A stretch of DNA of 12,877 nt, from contig QZLH01001148.1 of assembly GCA_003833135.1 (NCBI GenBank), forward strand, positions 10,133 through 23,009. The letters run 5' to 3'. Positions within the stretch are counted from its first letter, which is position 1. Every line of letters starts with the position of its first letter. Below are positions 1 through 8,436 of the stretch, piece after piece. The notes under the pieces are model-generated. The model was not told the DNA's origin, ran no database searches, and saw only the letters and a program-made list of their open reading frames with translations. This DNA comes from Oehlia diaphana (lineage: Eukaryota; Glomeromycota; Glomeromycetes; Glomerales; Glomeraceae). Made by a program: the position numbers and the translations under genes.

Positions 1-338
1 TGATGTATACTTTAGTTATCGGTAAAATAAAAAATTAATTTTATTATTTATATCATTATTAATATATAGCATTAAATATTTTACGCTTAAGTTAATCTTT
101 TACGTGACATAACTGAGAATAATTAATTAAATCGTACATGGGTTTCGTTAATGAATTACAAAATACAAAAAGTACAAAGTATGAAATAAATTGACAAAAT
201 AAAATTAATTATTAAAAATTATTAAAAATATTAAAAAAGAGAATAAACAAGTATAAAATAAATTGAAAATAACAATATCATATTATAGTATTGATTATGC
301 CTCAAAAAAATGTAAAAAAAATTCAGTGATGAGAACAC
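1..338. other. AT-rich non-coding DNA, 3' flank of the secreted-peptide gene
   Basis: No open frame of note on either strand. It is very AT-rich and lies downstream of the minus-strand peptide gene, so its right part probably holds that gene's 3' untranslated region. I see no repeat with defined ends. Confidence 0.6.
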
Positions 339-497
339 TTAAATAGTAGGGTACGCTTTGACTTCAGCAGTAGAGGTAGGTTCTTCTTCATTGAAAGTCT
401 TGCAGCAGAACCCACCAGGGTTAGGATACGCTTCGCTATTAGGTAAAGCGACAAGCGTAATCAACAAAATAACGAGTACAAAAATAAATCGGTTCAT
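339..497 (-). CDS. Small secreted peptide precursor (52 aa)
   Basis: An uninterrupted 52-codon frame. The N-terminus MNRFIFVLVILLITLVALPN is a textbook signal peptide: one Arg at position 3, a hydrophobic core at about 4-18, and a likely cleavage site after S-E-A at 21-23. The predicted mature peptide is about 29 residues. It starts YPNPGGFCCK (24-33), has an acidic EEE stretch (37-39), and ends VKAYPTI. The adjacent cysteines at 31-32 are the only ones. The Y-P dipeptide follows Ala both at the presumed mature N-terminus (EAYP) and near the C-terminus (KAYP). There is no transmembrane segment after the signal and no CaaX box. A TATA-like box lies about 107 bp upstream. The role is unknown: a secreted signal, an effector-like peptide or a pheromone-like precursor would all fit, and none is shown. 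Confidence comes from the signal peptide and the clean start and stop, not from homology. Confidence 0.65.
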   Translation of the reverse strand: MNRFIFVLVILLITLVALPNSEAYPNPGGFCCKTFNEEEPTSTAEVKAYPTI

Positions 498-603
498 AAT
501 GGATAATTTGTATTAGAAAATTATTTGTGAGTTATTATTTAATAATTTTAATTTTACAAATTTTTGTTTTTTATTGAATGACTTGTCTTTTCATATTCAT
601 CAT

Positions 604-612
604 CTTTTTATA
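604..612 (-). promoter_or_regulatory. TATA-like box upstream of the secreted-peptide gene
   Basis: On the minus strand this reads TATAAAAAG, about 107 bp before the ATG at 497. The distance suits a fungal core promoter with a long AT-rich leader, but TATA-like strings are common in such AT-rich DNA. Confidence 0.3.
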
Positions 613-993
613 ATAAAAAAAAAAGAATCTGCAAGATTTTATCAAACATTTTGCTTCTTGTAAATCAATTTTTTGTTTTAGGGAGATCGGATCTGTTAAT
701 CCGGACATCCAATTCGATTTTGAGTCTATCCGTTAAAGGCTTAACTAAATTTGTAGATAGTTAACTTTTCCAGCGTCTTATTGCATTTGTTGCATTTGCA
801 TATGCTTGCGATAAGCTAAATATACAAACAAAAAAAAAAAAGTTTATAAACTAAATAATTAATAATAAGGGCGATAGACTTATAAGTAAATAGGGGAATT
901 GTTAATCATTGAGTTAAAGGAGCGTAATAATGTTACTTTTGTTTATTTTAAAGAAATAAGTTATTCCTTCTTTGGATTTCTTAACAAAATTTT
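613..993. other. Intergenic DNA with a GC-richer island
   Basis: No convincing gene. Bases 680-730 are markedly less AT-rich than the surroundings (CGGATCTGTTAATCCGGACA and neighbours), which may be an old repeat fragment. Around 783-806 there is a short direct repeat of TTGCATTTG. An open frame from 899 runs into the foldback element and is not considered a gene. Confidence 0.4.
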
Positions 994-1125
994 AAGGTAT
1001 CGGTACATTTCGCCGAAAGCCATTTCGCCGAAAAATAATCTCTGGCCTGAGTTATTTTTAATTCTGCATAATGTTGACCCTATTTTTCGGCGAAACGTTC
1101 TTTCGGCGAAACGTACCGAACCCTT
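994..1125. mobile_element. Foldback MITE-like element with TTTCGCCGAAA arms
   Basis: The left arm (994-1037) and right arm (1081-1125) are near-perfect reverse complements, separated by a 43-base centre. Each arm contains two copies of TTTCGCCGAAA or its complement (1008-1018, 1023-1033, 1085-1095, 1101-1111). This 11-mer is itself an odd palindrome. Both outer ends read as CGGTAC followed by A/G-TTTCGCC when oriented inward. The arms are clearly GC-richer than the flanks. There is no internal coding capacity, so if mobile it is non-autonomous. No clear target site duplication is visible, so the exact ends and the superfamily are open. The RNA would fold into a long hairpin. Confidence 0.7.
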
Positions 1126-1918
1126 GTAATTATCTTCATTATTATGATTATTATGGTAGCGCTTGTTTACTCACTATTAAATAATTTTTTTTATTTTATT
1201 TTTAAATAGGTAATATATTATTGATATACCGCATGTTTTAAGAATACTAATTTAAATAATAAATAGTTTATAAGTATCTTCAATATTATGTTTACACTTA
1301 TTTTTTGAAAGATACTAACTTCTAATTGTTAATTTTTAGTTAAACGAATAAGGAGTAAGTATTACCATTGATATTATGATCACTCGAAAAAAAAAAAAAT
1401 ATCTTAAATAATAATAAGTTAAAGTAAAACTGTAAGTACTTCATCACCAATTAAATAGTCCGCTTTAAAGAAAAAATAATACAAATGCTCAGACTTAACT
1501 ATTAAGTAAACCAGTAAAAATTTACGCAGAGAGTAACATGACTATTTTTTTGCTGATTTTTCTGCGGATGAAAGGAAAAAACGAAATCATCACGAGTAAA
1601 TCAGTACTATAAAGTCACATTTCCTCACACTTAGTCAATACGAACCGAAAAATTGCGTAATAATAATTAATAAATACTCGATATAATTACTCCTGGGAAT
1701 TTTTTCATGTAATCATTCGTCATGGCGATGAGATCTACAAAACAAAAAAAAAACATTGTTTTGTTTCCAGGATAGTGCCAGATCAGATCAAAATCCGGAT
1801 TTTATCGTCATATTAACCAAATAATGTGAATAATGATTTGACATACCTTAAAAATCATTAAATAGTTTTTAAATATCATTAAATCATTCTAACAAAAAAT
1901 TTATAATTTATAATAACA
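1126..1918. other. AT-rich intergenic DNA
   Basis: Many A/T homopolymers and no credible gene. A short hairpin of ACAAAACA and TGTTTTGT lies around 1738-1764. Bases 1770-1800 (GTGCCAGATCAGATC and following) are locally GC-richer and may be a repeat fragment. I saw no intact element. Confidence 0.45.
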
Positions 1919-2278
1919 ATGTCTTCTACTGAAATTATGAAAATGATCGAAGGTAATTTTGTTAAGTTTTCCAGGTAGAATTTTGCCAAATCTCACTGTA
2001 GGTGATCACTGCATGAATTTTTTTTAAAAAAATTTCATTATTATTCCGATAAAGTATATTGCGTTTTATTTTTTCATCACTCTCAAAAAAAAAAAAAAAT
2101 TATTTCGTCATTATATATGTATATTTATGTCCTCTAAGATAAAAATAAAATTCAGCCGGTATAAATCATCTGTGGATTATGTTCACCTGCCATGAGATTT
2201 ATCAACGTATATGTATATATGTATTTTTTTTAATTAGGATACTGACTTATTTTTGATAATTTAAAATTGGGATGTTGT

Positions 2279-2381
2279 CGTAGATAATATTATCATTGAT
2301 AATATTATTGATGATGATAAAACTGATAATAATATTATTGATAACAATAAAACTAATGTTGATAATAATGATTGTATTAAA
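2279..2381 (+). repeat. GATAAT/ATTATT low-complexity block, Asp/Asn codon rich
   Basis: GATAATATTATT-like units recur and read mostly as Asp, Asn and Ile codons in one frame. The block ends in AAAAGTAAGT, a consensus donor at 2382. It could be a low-complexity exon of the decayed gene, or simple-sequence DNA that happens to stay open. Confidence 0.45.
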
Positions 2382-3245
2382 AGTAAGTATTTAGCTGGTT
2401 TTTTTTCATTGCACTAATTATTGTATATAAATTGCATTCAAAATTATATAGTGACATTATCACTCAAGGAAGTTCAAACAATGCTTCGTGAATTTGGTTT
2501 TGATAATAAGGAATGGAATTATGGAGTTGAACCAATCAATATTCCTCTTGGTGTTTCTATGACGCCTTTTGTAATTCGCGAAGTATTCTTTCTGGTTTGT
2601 ACTTTCAAGATATTGAAGAATACCCAAAAATTGTATGTGAATGTAAAAAAGTTCGGATTCCTAAATGTGTATCTCAAAAAGTTTAATCTGTTAATCCTGG
2701 AAGACTTATACCTGGAACGGGAACTCCTGCTAGATTCTATCCAGATTAAGTATCAGTATATAAATTTCAAAAGCCTTCAAAAAATAAGGATCAAGCAAAA
2801 ATCCTTGATCCATTAAATATTAATCCAAATGATAGTAATCAGCATTTCTTATATCGTGGAATACGTACATTAGATACTATTCCTGTGTTTCTTTCAAGAA
2901 TAATGCTAGTATCATCATCAGTAAATAATGAATTTGGTCCTGGTCTTTATTGCACTCCTAATTTTAATCTTGCTGTTGAGAATGCAGGAAAAAATGGCAC
3001 AATTTTAGTATATGATTGGTCAATTTGGACGGTGATTTTACCATTAAAACTTTGACAGATAGAGAATGGGAAGATACTGTTAAAGGTTGGATATGTATAA
3101 ACGATGATAGTAAACCAAGTCCACCCCAATTTGATGAAGATATTATTCAAGGACCTGTTTCCAAAAATCATGGGAGTATCTATAACTGCAGCAAACCAAT
3201 TCAGTGAAGCAACTCATCGAGTGTACGAAGTTAGGACTGGAGGAA

Positions 3246-3264
3246 CTAGGAACTGTGTTCCTAG
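3246..3264. other. Perfect 8-bp hairpin
   Basis: CTAGGAAC and GTTCCTAG pair completely around a 3-base loop, TGT. The hairpin lies at the 3' end of the decayed gene, in a GC-richer patch. Function is unknown; a repeat end or a transcript hairpin is possible. Confidence 0.55.
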
Positions 3265-3292
3265 GAGGACGGAGAACAAAAACAAAAAATGA

Positions 3293-3623
3293 TAGTTGTC
3301 AATATTATTACTCAAAAAAACACGTAATAAATAAACCATGAGAGGCGCAATTAATATATAGTGTTTCATTCGTTGTTTTTACTTGTTAAAATAGATATAG
3401 TATATTATATTTATTATATTAAAATTTTTATGTCAAAAAATTTTTTGATATAGCTTCCAGAAGATGAGTCAGGAAGCATTATGCAAGAATGTGAAGATAA
3501 TCTTCAATATCTACATTTCCAGTATTATCAGTAATTTTGTTGATTCTTAACAGGCTATCACATATATTTGGGATACCGGTTTGGTTTTTGGCCCTTTAGC
3601 AAATATAATATAATGATGGTGAA
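3293..3623. other. Intergenic DNA with one possible small exon
   Basis: Mostly AT-rich spacer. A TAG acceptor-like site at 3451-3453 is followed by a 26-codon open stretch (3454-3534) with protein-like composition, starting LPEDESGSIMQ. It has no recognisable upstream exon and I do not call it a gene. The right end is the 3' flank of the minus-strand orphan gene. Confidence 0.35.
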
Positions 3624-4198
3624 CTAAGCTGATAACATTAAAAAATCCAAAACGTAAATACGTATTTCATACCATGGTAAGTTCGCTGTTATATTTCTGG
3701 ACCATGTGCCAATCGCCGTACCTTTCGGAAATGTGAACAATATGTTGTCGTGATTAACAGCACCAGCTCCGGTTAGGTTAGCAATTACAGCTGTCCTTGT
3801 CTGCCCTATTTGCTCATTACGACAGTTTGGAACGGTAGGGACATTATTAAATCCAGCGTCATTCCAATCAAAAACTAAGCCCGGCATTTCATTTTTTTTT
3901 TTTAGTTCGCGGAGAACAATTTTAGCAATAGTTGGATCTTGTAAGAAAGTCAGAAGATTTTGAGGTTCTGGACATAGAAATAAAGCCAACATTAATTCAT
4001 GTCAAAGTAATTTAATTGCTTATTCTACATACCTAATCCGCACTTTTCTGCAAGTTTATTTACTTTTTGTCTTTGAACTATTGTAAATTATATATAATCA
4101 ATAATCAATATACAAATATAAAATAATCACAAAACATTATTATGAAAAGAGTAAATACTTCTGTTATGAATAACGGTAAAAGGATTCAAATTTGACAT
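3624..4198 (-). CDS. Three-exon orphan gene, 142-aa protein of unknown function
   Basis: Exon 1 is 4159-4198, exon 2 is 4033-4077 and exon 3 is 3624-3967. Intron 1 is 81 bp (GTATTT...ATAG) and intron 2 is 65 bp (GTATGT...CCAG). The phases agree and the spliced length is 429 bases, exactly 143 codons. The protein begins MSNLNPFTVIHNR. Exon 2 adds a basic helical-looking stretch with KLAEKCGL, which joins smoothly to EPQNLLTFLQDPTIAKIVL. The C-terminal half, from about residue 60, looks beta-rich and ends in PWYEIRIYVLDFLMLSA. No signal peptide, membrane segment or catalytic motif is seen. A run of 12 A on the coding strand (3892-3903) encodes the KKK region and is an indel hotspot. If unspliced, a shorter frame would start at 3992. 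I do not recognise the family. The gene runs head to tail towards the decayed ADP-ribosyltransferase-like gene on the other strand. Confidence 0.65.
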
Positions 4199-4751
4199 TT
4201 TGAATAAAAGGATGGAAAGAATTTATAAATTTTTCTGACCGGTGCAGTGTATATATATCAGTGAGAAATAATAGTTAATTGTGTTGGATTTCTAAAAATA
4301 ACTATTTTTTTTTTAACAAACCTCATTTATCGTAAAATATAAAAATATATTCTTTTACTTATGTAAATTGTAAATTTTTAAAAAAAAAATTTTTGATTCG
4401 ATGATGAAATATGGTACAGTAAACATATAATACTCGTGGTACCTTCATTGTATAAAGGAGATACTGTACCTTATTTTCCTTATTTGTAAAGTTCAGATAT
4501 GTTTAACTGATAGTAGGTTCCAATTGATGATAATAATAATAATACGGCCACCCCTGAACATATGATAATTATGATATGGTCATATGACTTTTATAATATC
4601 ATTTCATTTTTCAAACTATTCGTTATCAATTTTTTTATTGACTAAATTTTTTTTGATAGTGTAGCAATGAAGAGAATTAAGTTTAGTTTAATTCAATTTT
4701 AATATTTCTTTTTTCTTTTATTATATAATTATATTCTTTGAACTTAAATAA
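4199..4751. other. Intergenic DNA with promoter-like and inverted-repeat elements
   Basis: Very AT-rich. A TATATATA string at 4250-4257 sits about 52 bp upstream of the orphan gene's ATG on the minus strand and could be its TATA element. The inverted repeat at 4413-4470 is listed separately. No gene is supported. Confidence 0.4.
4413..4470. repeat. Short inverted repeat with GGTACAGTA ends
   Basis: GGTACAGTA (4413-4421) and its complement TACTGTACC (4462-4470) flank 40 bases with a central GGTACC. The similarity continues imperfectly outward for about seven more bases. This could be a tiny MITE or a regulatory stem. Related strings occur at 5977-5986 and, more weakly, 12498-12506. Confidence 0.45.
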
Positions 4752-5123
4752 TATATTTTTTTTTTCCTCTTTTCCATATTTTCCTTATTTATATTCATTG
4801 AAGCTTCAAATAACTTTCTAATAATAGAAGAAACAATCAAATCAGTAATGACTTTCATTAACTGCCATGAAGCATATTTTATTTTTCATTTTTTTGGCCG
4901 ACTCTTAAACACCAGAACTCTTATTACTCTTATTGTGTACATTTTAAGATTTTTCTTTAATAAAGTGTGTCAAAAGGAGAATTTGTATGTGAATATAGCA
5001 CGAAGAAAAAGAAAAATTCTATTTTGGGAAATTCTTTTACAAAAAGCCACAAATTCGTCAACGCTGGATTTTGCCATAAAAAAGTATACTACTAGTAAAA
5101 TTGTGAATTTTAACCACTGTTAA
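4752..5123 (+). other. Weak open reading frame, probably not a gene
   Basis: A frame stays open from about 4752; the first ATG is at 4848 and would give 91 residues. The upstream part is Phe/Leu/Ile-rich because of T-runs, which reduce stop codons by chance. The product would be basic and hydrophobic, with a KVCQKENLYVNIARRKRK stretch. A second frame also looks protein-like from about 4968, which suggests either decayed coding DNA or noise. No domain is recognised. Confidence 0.2.
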
Positions 5124-5262
5124 GGAGTATAACCACGATTTGATAAAAAATTTTTTTCGTAATTGCTATCTTTAGTTACGATAAATTCAAAAGGTTTTTA
5201 CAAGTAAAAATATACCCTCAAACTTTCTTAAGACTTCTTTCTCTAAAAAATACTTTTTCTAA

Positions 5263-5700
5263 AAATTCATTTCATCACTTTACAGAAATGGAAGCGTCAT
5301 TAGTTTATTCTTAGAAGACACTTCTTTCGATAATACTTTCACGCTTAATGACATTAACGTTCTTAAATTCAACATTATTAAGAATGATCGTGTTGAATAT
5401 GATGTTGATTTTAATGAACTCAAAATTCGTGACCTCAAGTTTCTTATTTGGGATATGAAAAGTCAAACGTTAGAAAACTTTAATTATGGTGATCTGAACC
5501 TTTGTAAGGTTAACATCACTGTAGAAAAAAAGCACGTGCTTAAGATGTTAAAGAAATTAATATTGGTAAGTTTGGCGAGAGGTTTACACCTACCTTCCCG
5601 TTTAAGGATAGGATTATTTTCTGAAGAAATTGAAGGTGTTGCAGCGGAAAACATTCGCATCGTACAAGTGCACACTACTAGAACCAGAAATTCGCAGTAA
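5263..5700 (+). pseudogene. Crinkler (CRN)-type N-terminal domain, frame-damaged, no effector domain
   Basis: A frame is open from 5263 to the stop at 5698-5700, about 145 codons, too long for chance here. It shows the Crinkler N-domain pattern, a ubiquitin-like fold: ISLFLEDTSFDNTFTL, then ELKIRDLKFLIWDMK, then the hallmark LNLCKVNI, and near the end ENIRIVQV, matching the usual P..HIHIIV strand. The only nearby ATG (5288) is one base out of frame. Between about 5541 and 5624 a neighbouring frame fits the family better (DVKEIN...FGERFTPTFPF), so two compensating indels are likely. The first in-frame ATG, 5455, would leave 81 residues and lose the first strands. In the family this domain precedes DNA- or nucleotide-processing C-terminal domains; none follows here. 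It may be a relic, or a domain-only product. A CAG at 5283-5285 could also be a splice acceptor. Confidence 0.6.
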
Positions 5701-7070
5701 CAAAATACCGATCTCTTTTCTTTCTAGTTAATAACTTGTGTTGCCTGATTAGTTGACTGGTGGATAAAAGTAAATCTTGTGAAACAAAACTTAACAGTTA
5801 ATCGTGAATTGTTAGTTTGAATCTCACGTGACAATGAATTTCGCATTTTACTTTCTAAAAAATTTTCTAATTAATAAAATGTCTTGAATAATTTATAGAA
5901 CGTGAGGGGGCGTCATACCGTCATTTTAAAAGACCTAATAACGTACAAGGCAAGGAAAACTTTTTTTTTTTTGAGGTAGGTACAGTAGGAAATGTGAATG
6001 CAGAATATTTATTTTTATAAATTACACAAACTGCATCCAAGTTGCAGTGATTCTAATTCAGTAGTTCAATTTTTATGGGCAAACGTTAAACCAAAGACTT
6101 GTTGTAATTACAATAATAGAAATATTCTCGTTAAAATAATTGGAAAGTGAGTCCAATGCATAAAACCCTATTTTTAATGTATCATTCTCCTTGATACACT
6201 TCATTTAGTGTTTCTCATCACGAAGGGATTAGACGCCCAAAACTATTCATACTTGAGTTTCAGACATTTACAATTTTGGCACAGAATGACGAGTGACAAA
6301 TTATCACTTAATTACGCAAATTGTGAGAGTTTACGTAAGTCAAGAAAATTTTTATTTTGAATTTATGCTTATAATAGAATATTAACAAAATTTTGTTATA
6401 TTGATTTATATTGAAGAGTTAAGACTAATACCTGTAAAACTCATCAACCGCCTTGGAGATTAATCACGATGAATATCTTCAATCTCTGAGAGTGTGACGA
6501 TATCTAAAAATCCTCTTACCTTTACGCTAATCATCTGACCCTAATCCCTTTACAAGAGAAAAATTATCTAAATTAAACTGATATTTTATTCTGATTAAAA
6601 TTATTTGTGATTACGGCTATTGTCATTCTTAACGTACTTAATTTGATTTTATGTTTAACATAATAATCTCTTCCATTAAAAGAAAATCTGCAGTATTATA
6701 TTTAAAGAAGAATGGATGGAGTGCTTTTGTTGCAAAATATAAGATATGCAATAATGAATTATTCATATTAAATAGTTATATATTTTATATCATCCCCGAC
6801 AAGGCCACTGTCTTCGGAGCATGAACATTCTGTATTATGATAATTCAATTCATTCGAATTATTTTTTAGACAGATATGAAATTCAAAGTTACAGATTTCC
6901 AACATTTGATTGTGAGTTATTACATTTTAATATATCATGTTCTTATTCAAATATTGTAATTAAGTATAATTCTAGAAATAATAGAAATATTTAAATATTG
7001 AGATAACATGCATTTGGTAATCATGTAGGTTATGTAATAATTATAGGAATATATGTGACGGAGAAAGTTA
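5701..7070. other. Gene-poor AT-rich stretch
   Basis: No gene is supported. A T-run followed by GAGGTAGGTACAGTAG (about 5961-5986) resembles a string at 12491-12506. A 7-bp hairpin TGTATCA/TGATACA lies at 6178-6198. A GC-richer patch at 6790-6830 (CCCCGACAAGGCCACTGTC and following) precedes an open stretch of about 58 codons from 6821; both may be an old repeat rather than a gene. Confidence 0.45.
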
Positions 7071-7138
7071 TATGATGATGATGCTGGTGATGACGATGGT
7101 GACGATGATGATAGTGATGATTATTATGATGATTATAA
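7071..7138 (+). repeat. Imperfect GAT/GAC trinucleotide repeat
   Basis: A degenerate (GAT)n microsatellite with GAC, GGT, AGT and TAT interruptions. In one frame it reads as an Asp-rich tail (DDDAGDDDGDDDDSDDYYDD) ending in a stop at 7146-7148. The synonymous GAT/GAC changes would suit a coding acidic tail, but no upstream exon is identified. Confidence 0.6.
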
Positions 7139-8156
7139 ATTATACTAAGAACAGCTTATAGAAAATGATTTCTTGGAACTGTAGGATAAGGATTACGTCG
7201 TTGGTGATCGTTGATTGTGATTACCATTCAACAACTTTATTAATGAATTATGACCGTCTTATTGCCTTTAAATTCTAAATTAATATTAGAATGGTAAGTT
7301 ATTTTTTTCTCTTTGCAGTTATAATTCACTTGCTATATTAATGATATTTTCTTAAAACAGCCTTTGTATCCATTCATTAGTCATTAAACCAATCGACATA
7401 CCTATTTAAATAACAGAAGGGATAAAGAATCATAAATATATTAAGATTTTTGTGGGGAAGTCGTTTTTTCCCCCCCTACATAACTATATAATCATGTAAT
7501 ATAAGTTACTTTGAACCTAAAGAAATATGGTATTTCGTTACTTCTATTGAAATTTTTTAACAATAATGTTTTAATTATTGTCCTTCTTAGCAGGTAAGTA
7601 ATATCACAAGATGCTGAGCAATGGACACGTAGATGAGGTTTATGAAATTGAAGAACGTAAAAAATTAATGGATCAGAATTATGACCTCAAGTAAAATTTG
7701 TGAAGCAATGTACGTATACAAAAATATTTTTTAAAATTAAAAAATATGAAATTTATATTAATGAGTGATTTTATTACAGATTTTGAATATCAATTAAATA
7801 GTTTTATGAATGAACACTTAGAATCTTAGAATTATAGTTAATACATTTATGGAATAGTGTTTGGAAAATTTAGATTTATTATAGTTTTATAATATGGAAG
7901 AGGTCAGATTAAAAACTTTTAGCAATTTTGTGGCCACATGATGGGAAAAAGGTAGGATTGGGGTAACAAAAGCATATGGGTGGAGTGGGATCCAAATATA
8001 CGATGTTCTTATTCAAGTTCAAATAATTATATCAATAATAGAACAAAGACACTATCCATTAATTATATCGGTTATTAAATTGTCCTTTAATTTTTAATTT
8101 TTTTATTATTTCCTTTAATGAAGTGAAAAATTGAAAATTTTAAAAATAAGATTCAA

Positions 8157-8199
8157 AAACCCGAAAGTTATCTTTCTTTTTCAACGAAAGATCGGGTTT
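8157..8199. other. Bulged 14-bp stem-loop
   Basis: AAACCCGA (8157-8164) pairs with TCGGGTTT (8192-8199), and TCTTTC (8171-8176) with GAAAGA (8186-8191). A 6-base bulge lies on the left strand and the loop has 9 bases. It is not near a recognised gene. Confidence 0.55.
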
Positions 8200-8415
8200 A
8201 CACTTACTTTTTTTAAAAAAATCTTCTGATTTGAATATCACCGCTGGTAATTGTCACATTCCCAGAATTAGGGTAGAATTTGGGCAGAATTAAATATTTA
8301 AATGTTAAACTAATTGATATGAATTAAAATTCAATAAATATGAAAAAATTTGAGATTAAAAATTGAATGAGTATAATTTTTGGAATCTCGGAAAAAAAAA
8401 GAACAATCAAGTTAA

Positions 8416-8436
8416 AAATCTTGACGTTCAAGATTT
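8416..8436. other. Perfect 9-bp hairpin with 3-base loop
   Basis: AAATCTTGA and TCAAGATTT pair completely around CGT. The AT-rich stem makes a chance origin possible. No neighbouring gene explains it. Confidence 0.5.

Larger units (their letters stand above)
1919..3292 (+). pseudogene. Decayed gene, ADP-ribosyltransferase/DUF3990-like
   Basis: A protein-like reading passes between frames. The ATG at 1919 opens MSSTEIMKMIEGNFVKFS and then stops, with a plausible continuation one frame away. From about 2485 one frame reads GFDNKEWNYGVEPIN. From 2594 to about 3020 a second frame reads on through in-frame stops at 2684 and 2747. From about 3016 to 3180 a third frame contains DREWEDTVKGW. From about 3175 the second frame resumes (ANQFSEATHRVYEV). 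At least three indels and two nonsense codons therefore separate it from a working gene. The best preserved part has FLYRGI (about 2853), then NEFGPGLYCT (about 2930), NFNLAVENAG and GTILVYDW. This order, an Arg in strand 1 and then a G-x-G-x-Y-x-T segment with a following helix, is what ADP-ribosyltransferase-fold families such as DUF3990 show. The family call rests on motif resemblance only. The upstream exon boundary near 2452 (ATATAG) is uncertain. Codon content looks fungal, with no sign of transfer. Confidence 0.6.

Noticed and set aside
661..740. tRNA or tRNA-derived SINE
   Set aside because: CAATTCGATTTT only loosely resembles a B box and no A box or cloverleaf could be found.
899..1129. 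76-codon open frame on the plus strand
   Set aside because: Its second half is the foldback element, whose stop-poor TTTCGCCGAAA units keep the frame open; no conserved domain or start context supports it.
1667..1756. 29-codon minus-strand frame with DLIAMTNDYMKKFPG
   Set aside because: Looks mildly protein-like but is too short, partly T-run driven, and has no supporting exon on either side.
2947..3171. 74-codon frame on the minus strand
   Set aside because: It lies antisense to the best preserved part of the decayed plus-strand gene, whose reading is clearly protein-like; this is a shadow.
5566..5611. Possible 46-bp intron (GTAAGT...ATAG) within the Crinkler-like frame
   Set aside because: Splicing would lose the family-like ending ENIRIVQV, and the intron would be unusually short; indels explain the frames better.
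5484..5675. 63-codon frame on the minus strand
   Set aside because: Antisense to the Crinkler-like domain and without its own features.
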